Assembly: GCA_029561305.1 (NCBI GenBank)
Contig: JAKQJG010000061.1
Location: 1-49,268 of the forward strand
Direction of reading: 5' to 3'
From: Bacteroidota bacterium
GTDB taxonomy: Bacteria; Bacteroidota; Bacteroidia; Chitinophagales; Chitinophagaceae
Length of the DNA stretch: 49,268 nucleotides
Below the pieces are notes generated by a model. It was given only the letters and a program-made list of their open reading frames with translations. It was not told the DNA's origin and ran no database searches. A program made the translations under genes and the position numbers. Shown one piece after another: positions 17,503-26,633 of this stretch (positions are counted from its first letter, which is position 1; each line of letters begins with the position of its first letter).

Positions 17503-18807
17503 TTATTGATTCTCTTCCAGCTCTTCTTTCACATCTTCCGGGATCTTTACCAGCAGTTTATCGATTCGCTGACCGTCCATGTCGATTATTTCAAATGAAA
17601 AGCCACGCCAGTCAAAGGCATCCCCGGTTTTAGGTATGCGTTCCAGCTCATGCAGCACAAAACCTGCCAGCGTATCAAATGCATGATCATCTTCATTCAT
17701 CCATTCTGTTTTTTCAAAACGGCTTAAAAAGTCATAAAAAGCTACTTGCGCATCCACTAAATAACTGCCGTCGCTGCGTTCGGTGATCTCATATTCTTCC
17801 TGCCCGCTTTGTGGCACATCACCTACAATCGCTTCCAGTATATCATTCAGCGTGATCATGCCTTCCAGGGTGCCATACTCATTTACAATAAAGCAACTGT
17901 GAATCCTGGTTGATTTTATTTTTTCAAGTAATTGGTAAGGGGTGTTATTTTCAGGTACAAATAAAGCTGGTTTTACAAGGTCTTTCAGTTTTGTTTGTTC
18001 ATCTGCTTTAAAAAGTTCTTTAATGTAAATGATACCCTTTATATCATCCACCGTTTTGTCACAAACAGGATAAGTGGAATAGATGATTTCTTTTGCTTTA
18101 TCTATGATGGTTTGTACGGTGTCTTCCATGTCAAACCATTCTATTTCTGTACGGTGTGTCATCAGGGCCGTAATCTTTCGGTCGCCTAAATGAAATACCC
18201 TTTCTATTATCTCTTTTTCTTCTTCTTCAATGGTGCCATGTTCACTACCCTCTGTTATCATGGCTTTAATTTCTTCTTCGGTAACGGCGCTGTCGCTGGA
18301 AGGTTTGATGTTGAACAACTTAAAAATAAGGGCCGTGATAGTGTTCAATAACCACACGGCTGGATACATCAGCGTTGATAAAAAGTTAACCGGGCCGGCT
18401 ACCAGCCTCGCTATTTTTTCTGCCCTCAGCATACCGATCCGTTTTGGAACCAGTTCTCCCAAAATGATAGAAAGAAAAGTTACCAAAACGATGATGATGG
18501 CCGTTGAAATATTTTCGGCATAGGGCCTCAGCGTTTCAAATTTTGCAATATAGGGCTCCAGGTCCTTGCTGAATTTTTCACCCGAATAAACACCCGTTAA
18601 AATAGCGATCAGCGTAATACCTACTTGCGCCGTGGATAAAAATTTCTCCGGGTTGTCAATGAGGTCAAGTGCTATTTTTGCCTTTTTGTCCCCTTTGTTC
18701 GCTAGTGATTCCAGCCTGGTGCGCCGGGCACTCACCAGTGCTATTTCACTCATTACAAACAGGGAATTGAGTATGATAAGGACAAATAGTATAAAAATTT
18801 CTGTCAT
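17503..18807 (-). CDS. CNNM/CorC-type hemolysin-family membrane protein
   Basis: This 434-aa protein has the full family order. The N-terminal DUF21/CNNM domain has about four membrane segments (residues 1-165; SEIALVSARRTRLESLA). A pair of CBS domains spans about 195-325 (LMTHRTEIEWFD, GIIYIKELFKA, SCFIVNEYGTLEGMITLNDI). A C-terminal CorC/HlyC domain follows at about 345-430. Family members are linked to magnesium or cobalt efflux and membrane ion homeostasis; haemolytic activity is not implied. It is monocistronic. Confidence 0.94.
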   Translation of the reverse strand: MTEIFILFVLIILNSLFVMSEIALVSARRTRLESLANKGDKKAKIALDLIDNPEKFLSTAQVGITLIAILTGVYSGEKFSKDLEPYIAKFETLRPYAENISTAIIIVLVTFLSIILGELVPKRIGMLRAEKIARLVAGPVNFLSTLMYPAVWLLNTITALIFKLFNIKPSSDSAVTEEEIKAMITEGSEHGTIEEEEKEIIERVFHLGDRKITALMTHRTEIEWFDMEDTVQTIIDKAKEIIYSTYPVCDKTVDDIKGIIYIKELFKADEQTKLKDLVKPALFVPENNTPYQLLEKIKSTRIHSCFIVNEYGTLEGMITLNDILEAIVGDVPQSGQEEYEITERSDGSYLVDAQVAFYDFLSRFEKTEWMNEDDHAFDTLAGFVLHELERIPKTGDAFDWRGFSFEIIDMDGQRIDKLLVKIPEDVKEELEENQ

Positions 18808-18919
18808 AATATAGTTTCAGGATCCAGGTATAGACCCGGTACTGAGGGTGCAAATATCTGTAATATTGTGTAATTAAGATTTTTAGTGATGTTTTGGCCA
18901 ATCGCAATGGCAAAAACGC

Positions 18920-19492
18920 TTATTCAAGCACTTTGTTCTTGTTAAAAACGGTAGCGGTTGTATATCCAATCATTGAGCCAACAATTGCTCCTCCGATAAG
19001 ATCAAGCGGATAATGCACCCCCACATACATTTGGGCATAACAGATGGCCGCTGCCCAGGCGAAAAACAGCCAGGCTGACCTTCCTATTTTTTGTTTTAAA
19101 GTAAGGAAAAGATACATCGCCATTCCAAAATGGCTGGTTGCGTGTGAAGATGTAAAGCTGCTGCTTTGTGGCCGGTAAATGCCCGGGTACATCCTTAACC
19201 AGCCTGCCAATGCCGGCTCATTACAGGGCCGGACCCGGATGATATATTCTTTAATTAAGTGACTGCTTATTAGGTCGGCCAATATAGGTGTGCAAACCGC
19301 TGCAAGCACCCACCACCATCCTGTTTTTTTATAATTGATGAGTACAAATAAAATAAGGAAAAGATATAGTGGCGTCCACAATTCTGCATTTCTTATGGCC
19401 GGCAACAGCCAGTCGAAGAACGGATTTTGCCAGCGGTGGTTAACATACCACAGCACAGTTTTATCCCATTGCATATTAAATAATGATTCCAT
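18920..19492 (-). CDS. PAP2-family membrane phosphatase
   Basis: This 190-aa protein has about five membrane segments. The phosphatase motifs are present in order: K-x6-RP in KEYIIRVRP, the PSGH-equivalent SSFTSSHAT with its histidine, and motif three in AQMYVGVHYPLD with the catalytic His and Asp. The usual SR of motif three is AQ here. Relatives dephosphorylate undecaprenyl diphosphate or phosphatidic acid phosphates at the outer face of the inner membrane; the substrate cannot be decided. It is divergent from the LTA-synthase-like gene. Confidence 0.9.
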   Translation of the reverse strand: MESLFNMQWDKTVLWYVNHRWQNPFFDWLLPAIRNAELWTPLYLFLILFVLINYKKTGWWWVLAAVCTPILADLISSHLIKEYIIRVRPCNEPALAGWLRMYPGIYRPQSSSFTSSHATSHFGMAMYLFLTLKQKIGRSAWLFFAWAAAICYAQMYVGVHYPLDLIGGAIVGSMIGYTTATVFNKNKVLE

Positions 19493-19598
19493 GTTATGAT
19501 ATTACGCTATTAAAAAGACTACAGGATTGAATCCAGTCGCCGGTAATACAGCGTCAAAAATAATTAATCTATTTTTGCTGCCTCATTAAAAGAAAAGG

Positions 19599-21581
19599 AT
19601 GTTGTTTATAAAAAGAATACCCAGGCTGTTGAGATGGATAACCAGCGTGCTGTTGATATTCGTTGGGGTAATGGGATTGTTGCGGTTGTTTTTTTACTGG
19701 CAGTATAATCCACCGGGAAAAAGTTTTTCCGGCGGGGCCATATTAATGGGGTTACGGTTTGACATCAAGTTTGCGGCTATTATGGCAGTGACCATATTGG
19801 TGCTTTGTATTTTACCTTTTTTAAACCCGTTTAAAAAACCCCGGGCAGCCATCTTTTGGAATTTCCTGGTCCCACTTGTGTTTTTTCTAATGCTGTTCGT
19901 GTATGCCATTGACTTTTTTCACTATAGTTATGTACAGCAACGGCTCAATGCTGCTATACTCAGTTATTTTAATGATGCGGCTATTACATTAAACATGGGG
20001 CTGGAGTCTTACCCGGTATTCAGGGTATCATTACTCATCATTATCGCTGCCGTGGTTTTTGCTTTTATTTTTAAAAAGCTGCTTTTCCATTATCAAACAC
20101 AATTGGTGATCGACAGGAGGAAAGGTGTGGGTTGGTATATATTATTTTTCCTGTTGTTTGCATTGGGCATTTTTGGAAAACTGGGCCAGTTCAACCTGCG
20201 CTGGAGTGATGCTTTCACATTATCGGATAATTTTAAAGCCAATGCAGCGCTCAACCCCTTTCAAAGTTTTTTCAGTACGTTGCGATACAGGGACACCAGG
20301 CCAGATGTAAATAAAGTACGGCAGTATTATCCCATCATGGCCGATTACCTGCAGGTAACCCATAAAGACAGCACGGCGCTTAATTTTACCAGGGAATACA
20401 ATTACACGGCAGTTGAGAACAAACCCAATGTGGTTTTAGTGATCTGTGAGAGTTTCTGCATGTTCCGCAGTACCATGTCGGGTAACCCGTTAAATACAAC
20501 GCCTTATTTTAATGAGCTCTGTGAACAGGGGGTTTTCTTCAATCGCTGTTTTACACCCTCATTTCCTACCGCCCGGGGCGTGTGGGCCACTATCAACAGC
20601 ATTCCGGATGTGGTGGGCGACAACAACCGCACTGCCAGCCGCAATCCTGAAGTGGTTAGCCAGCGGCCCATTGTGAATGCTATAAAAGGCTATGGTAAAT
20701 ATTATTTTATTGGCGGCGACCCCACCTGGGCAAATATCAAGGGCATGCTGCTGAATAATATCGACAGCCTGCGCCTTTACAGCCAGGACGATTTTGAAGC
20801 ACCCAAAGTAGATGTATGGGGAATTGATGATAAAAGCCTGCTGCTGGAATCAAATAAGATACTGGCGAAACAGCAGGAACCATTTTTTGCAGTCATACAA
20901 ACTGCAGATAACCATGCCCCCTACACGATACCAGAAAAGGAACTGGCTTCCTTTAAAAAAATCAATTATCCAATTGACACGCTGGCGAAATATGGATTTG
21001 AAAGCAATGATCAGTTCAATGCATTCAGGTACACTGATTATTGTTTTCAGCTGTTTATGGAAGCTGCCAAAAAAGAAAAATATTTTTCAAATACCATTTT
21101 TGTTTTTGTGGGTGATCATGGCGTGCCCGGCAATGTAGGCCAATTGTACCCGGAAAGTTTTTCTGAACTGTCCCTTACCCGTTCACATGTACCGCTACTT
21201 TTTTATGCTCCACAATTGCTCCGGCCAAAACTGGTGGAGCATGTATGTTCTCAAATTGATGTGATGCCTTCTTTAGCTACCCTGCTAAAAACATCTTACA
21301 GCAACACTACTATGGGGCAAAGTTTATTTGACAGCAGTTTTATATACCGGCAAAATGCCTTTACAGTAGATCACGAACTGCATACAATAGGTATGGCCAA
21401 TAATGAATACTATTATAGAAAGAATATGATGACGGGTAAAATTGACTTTGCTTCCATACAAAAAGATTTGCCCCTGCTTCAAAACAAAACGACCGACAGC
21501 ATAAAAAACAGTCTCGGTAAATTAGCAGATGCTTATTTTCACACTTCAAAATACATACTTTACAACAATAGTAAGAAATGA
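19599..21581 (+). CDS. LTA-synthase-family sulfatase-fold membrane enzyme
   Basis: This 660-aa protein has five N-terminal membrane segments (about residues 10-195) and an extracytoplasmic alkaline-phosphatase-superfamily domain from about residue 265. PNVVLVICESF carries the first metal ligand, SFPTARGVWATI holds the probable Thr nucleophile, and FVFVGDHGVPG gives the Asp-His metal ligands. Relatives transfer phosphoglycerol or phosphoethanolamine to envelope glycans or lipids. In this Gram-negative background, lipid or glycan phospho-decoration is more likely than teichoic acid synthesis. The gene overlaps TauE by 4 bp (ATGA). A TATTTTTG promoter-like element lies at 19570-19577. Confidence 0.9.
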   Translation: MLFIKRIPRLLRWITSVLLIFVGVMGLLRLFFYWQYNPPGKSFSGGAILMGLRFDIKFAAIMAVTILVLCILPFLNPFKKPRAAIFWNFLVPLVFFLMLFVYAIDFFHYSYVQQRLNAAILSYFNDAAITLNMGLESYPVFRVSLLIIIAAVVFAFIFKKLLFHYQTQLVIDRRKGVGWYILFFLLFALGIFGKLGQFNLRWSDAFTLSDNFKANAALNPFQSFFSTLRYRDTRPDVNKVRQYYPIMADYLQVTHKDSTALNFTREYNYTAVENKPNVVLVICESFCMFRSTMSGNPLNTTPYFNELCEQGVFFNRCFTPSFPTARGVWATINSIPDVVGDNNRTASRNPEVVSQRPIVNAIKGYGKYYFIGGDPTWANIKGMLLNNIDSLRLYSQDDFEAPKVDVWGIDDKSLLLESNKILAKQQEPFFAVIQTADNHAPYTIPEKELASFKKINYPIDTLAKYGFESNDQFNAFRYTDYCFQLFMEAAKKEKYFSNTIFVFVGDHGVPGNVGQLYPESFSELSLTRSHVPLLFYAPQLLRPKLVEHVCSQIDVMPSLATLLKTSYSNTTMGQSLFDSSFIYRQNAFTVDHELHTIGMANNEYYYRKNMMTGKIDFASIQKDLPLLQNKTTDSIKNSLGKLADAYFHTSKYILYNNSKK

Positions 21582-22309
21582 GTACAGACATAGTGATACC
21601 TGTTCTATTGTTGGTCGTAGCTTTTTTATATGCATCTGTAGGTCATGGTGGCGCAAGCGGCTACATTGCAGTGCTCACCTTGTTCAGTATCCCATTACAA
21701 ATTTATAAGCCCGTGGTGCTTGTGTTAAACAGCATCATTGCCGGCATTGCTTTTATCCAGTTTTACCGGGCCGGTTATTTCAAATGGAAATTGGCATGGC
21801 CATTTCTACTCACCTCTGTTCCGTGTGCATTTATCGGGTCGCAGGTAAAAACCAGTGAGCATATTTATAATTTAATATTGGGCATTGCCTTACTATTTCC
21901 TATTGTGAGGTTGCTGATGAATGGGCCTAAAGAGAAAACGGACACAAAGCAGTTAACCATACTGCCGGCCTTGATATGGGGTGCCGCGATCGGCCTGGCT
22001 TCCGGTTTTTTGAATATCGGGGGTGGCATATTTTTAAGTCCTGTTATTATCTTAATGGGATGGGGTAATACAAAGGATGCTGCAGCCGTTTCCAGTTTAT
22101 TTATTGTTTTTAATTCGCTATCTGGTTTAGCAGGCGCCGGTATACAAACTTCCAGTTTTACAACCAATTCTTTTATATGGATTGGTGCAGCAGTCATTGG
22201 TGGTTTAAGCGGCGCTTATCTCGGCAGCCATAAATTCCGGTTAGCGACAGTCCGTTACATACTTTCAACCGTACTTTGCATAGCAGCCGTAAAACTGATT
22301 TTTTCTTAA
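21578..22309 (+). CDS. TauE/SafE-family sulfite/organosulfonate exporter-like permease
   Basis: This 243-aa integral membrane protein has seven or eight membrane segments. The two family repeats are visible, each with a Gly-rich signature: VGHGGASGYIAVLTLF at the N-terminus and GLASGFLNIGGGIFLSPVII in the second half. Members move sulfite, sulfonates or related small anions. The gene overlaps the preceding gene by ATGA and its stop codon overlaps the moaA start (TAATG), so translation is likely coupled. The link to molybdenum cofactor genes fits sulfite handling by a molybdoenzyme, but this is inference. Confidence 0.88.
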   Translation: MSTDIVIPVLLLVVAFLYASVGHGGASGYIAVLTLFSIPLQIYKPVVLVLNSIIAGIAFIQFYRAGYFKWKLAWPFLLTSVPCAFIGSQVKTSEHIYNLILGIALLFPIVRLLMNGPKEKTDTKQLTILPALIWGAAIGLASGFLNIGGGIFLSPVIILMGWGNTKDAAAVSSLFIVFNSLSGLAGAGIQTSSFTTNSFIWIGAAVIGGLSGAYLGSHKFRLATVRYILSTVLCIAAVKLIFS

Positions 22310-23262
22310 TGCTGATATCCGATCAATACAACCGTGCATTTAAAACGTTGAGGGTAAGCCTGCTCAGCAAGTGTAACCTTAGCTGTGTTTATTGCACCAT
22401 GGGAGAGGATGAGGTGAAAGAGAATAATATACAACAGCACCCGGTAAGCGCTGAAGTTTTATTAAAGCAGGTAAGGCAACTTCATGATGTATTGCAACTG
22501 GAAACGATCCGGTTAACAGGTGGGGAGCCATTATTGTATCACGAGCTTATTCCCTTAATAAAAGGCATCCGGGAGATGCGTATTGAAAAAATAAAACTCA
22601 CCAGCAACGGTTTTTTATTGGAACGGCTGGCATTGCCATTGAAAGAAGCGGGGCTGCAGTCTGTAAATGTTTCGTTGGATGCAGTAGAAGAAGACATTTT
22701 CTTTTTAATGAGCAAGCGGAATGATGTACAACGGATTTTAAATGGGATCGATGCTGCCATATCTGCAGGTTTGCAGGTGAAAATAAACGCGGTGGTGATG
22801 AAGGGCATCAATGAAAATCAAATTATTCCTTTACTGGCTTTTGCATTTGAGAGAAACATCCGCATCCGTTTTTTAGAGATCATGGCAATGGGCTACCTGC
22901 ATGATAACGCTGACAGATACCTGTTCACTCAAGAAGAAATACTGAACACGATCAGGCAGCAATTCAATGTTAAAAAAATTGAACGGGCCACTGCCTCCAC
23001 AGCCAACTACTGGAAAACAGCTGATGGGAAAGTATTTGGCATCATTGCAAACGAAAGCGAACCTTTCTGCCATGATTGCAACAGGTTACGGCTCGACAGC
23101 AGCGGAAATATTTACGGCTGTCTCAGCAGCAACCATCCCATTGCTTTGAGCCAGGATGATAATGAAGCGGCATTAATCAGTAAATTGCAGCAGGCAATGG
23201 CGCAGAAGCAGGCGGTTAAATTCACAGGAAGTGAATTGAGCATGTTGCATATTGGAGGATAA
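22309..23262 (+). CDS. moaA: GTP 3',8-cyclase MoaA
   Basis: This 317-aa radical SAM enzyme catalyses the first step of molybdopterin synthesis, from GTP to 3',8-cyclo-dihydro-GTP. The radical SAM cluster is C22, C26 and C29 in CNLSCVYC; the second, GTP-binding cluster is C254, C257 and C271. The protein ends in Gly-Gly, as MoaA proteins do. ATG at 22309 overlaps the TauE stop. moaD and moaE follow on the same strand, but moaC is not in this window. Confidence 0.96.
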   Translation: MLISDQYNRAFKTLRVSLLSKCNLSCVYCTMGEDEVKENNIQQHPVSAEVLLKQVRQLHDVLQLETIRLTGGEPLLYHELIPLIKGIREMRIEKIKLTSNGFLLERLALPLKEAGLQSVNVSLDAVEEDIFFLMSKRNDVQRILNGIDAAISAGLQVKINAVVMKGINENQIIPLLAFAFERNIRIRFLEIMAMGYLHDNADRYLFTQEEILNTIRQQFNVKKIERATASTANYWKTADGKVFGIIANESEPFCHDCNRLRLDSSGNIYGCLSSNHPIALSQDDNEAALISKLQQAMAQKQAVKFTGSELSMLHIGG

Positions 23263-23317
23263 TTATAAGTACGAATAACAAATACGGAATAATAAATCCC
23301 GACCGCTGCTTTTAAAC

Positions 23318-23347
23318 ATTGACAATTCACTATTCACCATTCACCAT
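23318..23347. repeat. CATTGACAATTCAC/TATTCACCATTCACC repeat before moaD
   Basis: Short units of the same family as at 5491-5534 and 39071-39119. The ATG of moaD is the end of the last unit (TTCACCATG), so the repeat fills the ribosome-binding region of moaD. Confidence 0.7.
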
Positions 23348-23579
23348 GAAGATCCATACATACGCAGTACTAAAAGATTATTTTGATAAAGAGTTCACGA
23401 TTGATGAACGGGTAGGTACAGTAGAGGGTTTACACAATTTTCTTGCCCAACGCAATCCTGCTGCGGTCACCATTTTAGCCGCCAGCCGCTATGCAGTAAA
23501 AGATAATTTTGTTGGCGATGATTTTGTTTTAAATACCGAAGATACTATTCACATTATGCCGCCAAGCAGTGGAGGTTAA
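23346..23579 (+). CDS. moaD: molybdopterin synthase sulfur-carrier subunit MoaD
   Basis: This 77-aa ubiquitin-like protein ends in SSGG, the C-terminal Gly-Gly that is thiocarboxylated. It carries sulfur for the dithiolene of molybdopterin and pairs with MoaE, encoded 2 bp downstream. The ATG at 23346 (MKIHTYAVLKDYFDKEF) gives the normal family length; the longer frame begins with TTG in a repeat. Confidence 0.92.
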   Translation: MKIHTYAVLKDYFDKEFTIDERVGTVEGLHNFLAQRNPAAVTILAASRYAVKDNFVGDDFVLNTEDTIHIMPPSSGG

Positions 23580-23581
23580 CG

Positions 23582-24049
23582 ATGCAGCACCTGTCAGCAC
23601 ATACCATTGATACACCCGCCTTATTTTCCGGGGCACACCATCCTAAAGCTGGTGCGGTTGTTTTATTCAGCGGCGAAACAAGAGACAGCAGCCATGGTAA
23701 AGAAGTAATTTACCTTGACTACGAGGCACAGGAAAACATTGCTGAAAAAATGATCGCTGATATATTACAACAGGCGAAAGAGCGATGGCAGCTCACCATC
23801 GCACTGGCTGTTCACCGTACTGGCAAAGTGGCTGTGTCTGAATCAGCCGTTGTGGTGATCACCGCCTCGGCTCACCGCAGCGAAGCGTATGCAGCTAACC
23901 GTTATATTATCGACAGGATAAAACACGAAGTGCCCATCTGGAAGTGCGAATACTTTTCGGATGGTTCAAAAGAATGGGGTGGTAATTGTAATTGTGTAAA
24001 GTTGACGGGGGATGTGCATAAACATGTGTACGAGTTTGAGGATAAGTAA
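23582..24049 (+). CDS. moaE: molybdopterin synthase catalytic subunit MoaE
   Basis: This 155-aa enzyme inserts sulfur into cyclic pyranopterin to make molybdopterin. The family core is clear: ALAVHRTGKVAVSESAVVV, SAHRSEAYAANRY with H98 and R99, and IKHEVPIWKCE with lysines K114 and K121 in the active-site positions. It lies 2 bp after moaD, consistent with a co-translated synthase pair. Confidence 0.95.
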   Translation: MQHLSAHTIDTPALFSGAHHPKAGAVVLFSGETRDSSHGKEVIYLDYEAQENIAEKMIADILQQAKERWQLTIALAVHRTGKVAVSESAVVVITASAHRSEAYAANRYIIDRIKHEVPIWKCEYFSDGSKEWGGNCNCVKLTGDVHKHVYEFEDK

Positions 24050-24073
24050 ACTAAAGTAGTCGTTTGCATTCGT

Positions 24074-24487
24074 TCATATCTCACAACCCATCAGACTGGC
24101 ATTTCTTATTTCTCTTTTTTTTGATATTGGATTTATCCCAATCTTGATCTTGTATGAACAATACCCGTTAGCATTTTTATTCCCGGATTGCAATGGCCTT
24201 GTTAGTATTTTAAATATGTAATTTGCGGAATCTTTTACTTCTATTTTAGCTATGTAAATAAACACATGGTCACAATTACTACAAACTTTTCTTACAAATG
24301 ATTTTTCTTCAGTAAGAAAGCTTTTCCAAAAATCTTTCTTCTCAATTGCAGTATCAAGAGAAATTAAATTGTTGCCAATTTTAAATAATACCAAATCTGT
24401 GTATACAGAATCAGAATGAGTTTGTCCACTTGATTTGTAAACAAATGCCACTAAAATAAATACCAGGATTACACATTTTCTTTTCAT
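24074..24487 (-). CDS. hypothetical secreted protein
   Basis: This 137-aa protein has an N-terminal signal peptide (MKRKCVILVFILVAFVYKSSGQ). The rest is about 115 residues of mixed alpha/beta character with three cysteines (CSNCDHVF and CSYK), and a KIGINPISKKREIRNAS-like end. I do not recognise it. It is convergent with the moa operon and 24 bp from moaE. Codon use is more AT-rich than in the moa genes, which could mean recent acquisition. Confidence 0.6.
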   Translation of the reverse strand: MKRKCVILVFILVAFVYKSSGQTHSDSVYTDLVLFKIGNNLISLDTAIEKKDFWKSFLTEEKSFVRKVCSNCDHVFIYIAKIEVKDSANYIFKILTRPLQSGNKNANGYCSYKIKIGINPISKKREIRNASLMGCEI

Positions 24488-24679
24488 TGCCAGTATAATA
24501 AAATTAATTACCCTGGTTCATATTAGCAAACCTTTATAGAACATCCATATGTCTTTTTCAGCATATACTAGAAATAGTTCCATATACGTTTTTTGAAATA
24601 AATCTGGATCGCAACTGAATGACAGCAAATTTGAGATAACTTCAATTGAACAGTATGTACATTTTATACTCAGCTGCAT

Positions 24680-26332
24680 TTATTTCAACAACACAGCGCT
24701 CCGGGAAACAGCTTCCTGAAAAGTTTTTGTAACATTTGCTTTCCCAATAGAAAAAAGCAACCTGGCGTCCTGTAATTCTTTCATCACCTGTATGCTATGT
24801 ACCTCTGATAAAACCAGTTTTGTTCCCCTGTGTTTTGACTCTTTATAAACTTCTTCCAGTGTCCTCACTCCTGTTGCGTCAATTATGGGAACCTGGCGCA
24901 TTCTTATGATGAGTATTTTTGGTGGCTTTTCAATAAGCCTCATGGCATCTTTGAATTTGTATGCAGCACCAAAAAACAAAGGACCTGTAATTTCAAACAC
25001 TTCTACGTCTGCAGGAATCACAAAATTTTCTACAGCATATTTATCTTTTTCATTTCCCTGGTCTTCAAAATCTTTTGTCAGCATACTTACGTTGCTGAAC
25101 TTTATCATGTTGCGCATAAACAGGAACGCAGCTAACACAATTCCAACTTCAATTGCTACGGTAAGATCAACTAATACCGTCAGTAAAAATGTTGTCAGCA
25201 ACACGGCCACATCGCTTCGTGGGCCTTTAAATACCGCCACAAAACTTTCCCACTCACTCATATTGTAAGCCACCACCACTAATATTCCTGCCAGTGTTGC
25301 CATTGGAATAAGCGCTACCCATTTACCAACAAAGAGCATGATCAGTAACAATGTTATGGCATGCACTATTCCGGCAACAGGGGTACGGCCACCATTTTTT
25401 ACGTTGGTTGCTGTACGGGCAATTGCGCCAGTAGCAGGAATGCCACCAAATACAGACGAAAAAATATTTGCTGTTCCTTGTGCAATTAATTCCATGTTCG
25501 ACTTATGGTTTCCACCAATCATTCCATCTGAAACTACTGCTGATAAAAGGGATTCTATTCCCCCAAGTAAAGCAATAGTAAAAGCAGGTTTAATTAAGTT
25601 TTTGATAGTGTCAAAATCCACATGAGGAATGACAGGTTTTGGCAAAGAAGAAGGGATATCGCCAAACTTACTGCCAATCGTTTCAACAGGAAGCTGTAAC
25701 ATTTGCATCACTGCAGTGGTTATAAATATTGCAATCAGTGAACCGGGTATTTTATGAGTGACTTTTGGCCATAGCTGTACAACAGCCACAGTTGCTGCGG
25801 CAATAACCACGGCGTAAACGTTTATGGAACCGAAATTGCCAAAGTAGCTCTTCCATTTAGCAATAAAATCTGCCGGAATGGAGCCCATTTGCAAACCAAA
25901 AAAATCTTTCAGTTGAGAAGAGAAAATAAGGATGGCGATACCGCTGGTAAATCCTGTGATCAATGGATGAGGAATATACTTTATTACTGAACCCAGCCGG
26001 GCAAAGCCCATCATGATAAGTATAATTCCCGCCATAAAAGTGGCTATGATTAAACCATCCACTCCATACAATTGCACAATGCCATATACAATTACTATAA
26101 ATGCGCCGGTAGGACCACCAATCTGTACCCGGCTGCCCCCCATTGCTGATATAATAAATCCAGCAATAACGGCGGTATATAATCCTTTCTCAGGGGAAAC
26201 ACCAGATGCAATGGCAAATGCAATAGCAAGGGGCAACGCCACAATGCCCACTATTAATCCAGCCATCACGTCTTTACTGAATTGCTGACGGGAGTAATTT
26301 TTAATGGTAGAAAATAATTCGGGTTTAAACAT
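24680..26332 (-). CDS. SulP-family anion transporter with STAS domain
   Basis: This 550-aa inner-membrane transporter has the N-terminal SulP core ([40 protein letters not shown]) with about eleven membrane segments and a C-terminal STAS domain from about residue 440 ([13 protein letters not shown]). SulP proteins carry sulfate, bicarbonate or other anions. It is the last gene in an apparent operon with a beta-carbonic anhydrase and a small protein (gaps of 10 and 12 bp), which makes bicarbonate the more likely substrate. Confidence 0.94.
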   Translation of the reverse strand: MFKPELFSTIKNYSRQQFSKDVMAGLIVGIVALPLAIAFAIASGVSPEKGLYTAVIAGFIISAMGGSRVQIGGPTGAFIVIVYGIVQLYGVDGLIIATFMAGIILIMMGFARLGSVIKYIPHPLITGFTSGIAILIFSSQLKDFFGLQMGSIPADFIAKWKSYFGNFGSINVYAVVIAAATVAVVQLWPKVTHKIPGSLIAIFITTAVMQMLQLPVETIGSKFGDIPSSLPKPVIPHVDFDTIKNLIKPAFTIALLGGIESLLSAVVSDGMIGGNHKSNMELIAQGTANIFSSVFGGIPATGAIARTATNVKNGGRTPVAGIVHAITLLLIMLFVGKWVALIPMATLAGILVVVAYNMSEWESFVAVFKGPRSDVAVLLTTFLLTVLVDLTVAIEVGIVLAAFLFMRNMIKFSNVSMLTKDFEDQGNEKDKYAVENFVIPADVEVFEITGPLFFGAAYKFKDAMRLIEKPPKILIIRMRQVPIIDATGVRTLEEVYKESKHRGTKLVLSEVHSIQVMKELQDARLLFSIGKANVTKTFQEAVSRSAVLLK

Positions 26333-26342
26333 TTGGCAGGAT

Positions 26343-26621
26343 TTAATTCACGGCGTAGTTTAACCTGTGTTTGATCCTGTTGAACAAAATCATTGCCATC
26401 TTAATATTACTCCATTGTTGTGCTTCTTTTTTCATTGGGTTAAATAGTTCCAGTTCCCTGATAATTTTTTCTGTAAACCCCGGGATTGCCGGAGCATTCA
26501 CTTCATTTAGCTCGAGGGCTGTAATAGTTGTATCGATAACAAGCTTAACCTCCTGCTGCGACCTGGCAAACAAAATTTGATTAATTAGCTTAGTGCTGTA
26601 GTCATTCAGTGATTCTGACAT
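26343..26621 (-). CDS. small helical protein between carbonic anhydrase and SulP
   Basis: I do not recognise this 92-aa protein. It has no signal peptide or membrane segment. It is predicted to be mostly helical and contains [19 protein letters not shown] and [19 protein letters not shown]. It lies 10 bp upstream of the SulP gene and 12 bp downstream of the carbonic anhydrase gene on the same strand, so it is probably co-expressed and could be a regulatory partner of the transporter. Confidence 0.7.
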   Translation of the reverse strand: MSESLNDYSTKLINQILFARSQQEVKLVIDTTITALELNEVNAPAIPGFTEKIIRELELFNPMKKEAQQWSNIKMAMILFNRIKHRLNYAVN

Positions 26622-26633
26622 CGTAATTTTATT

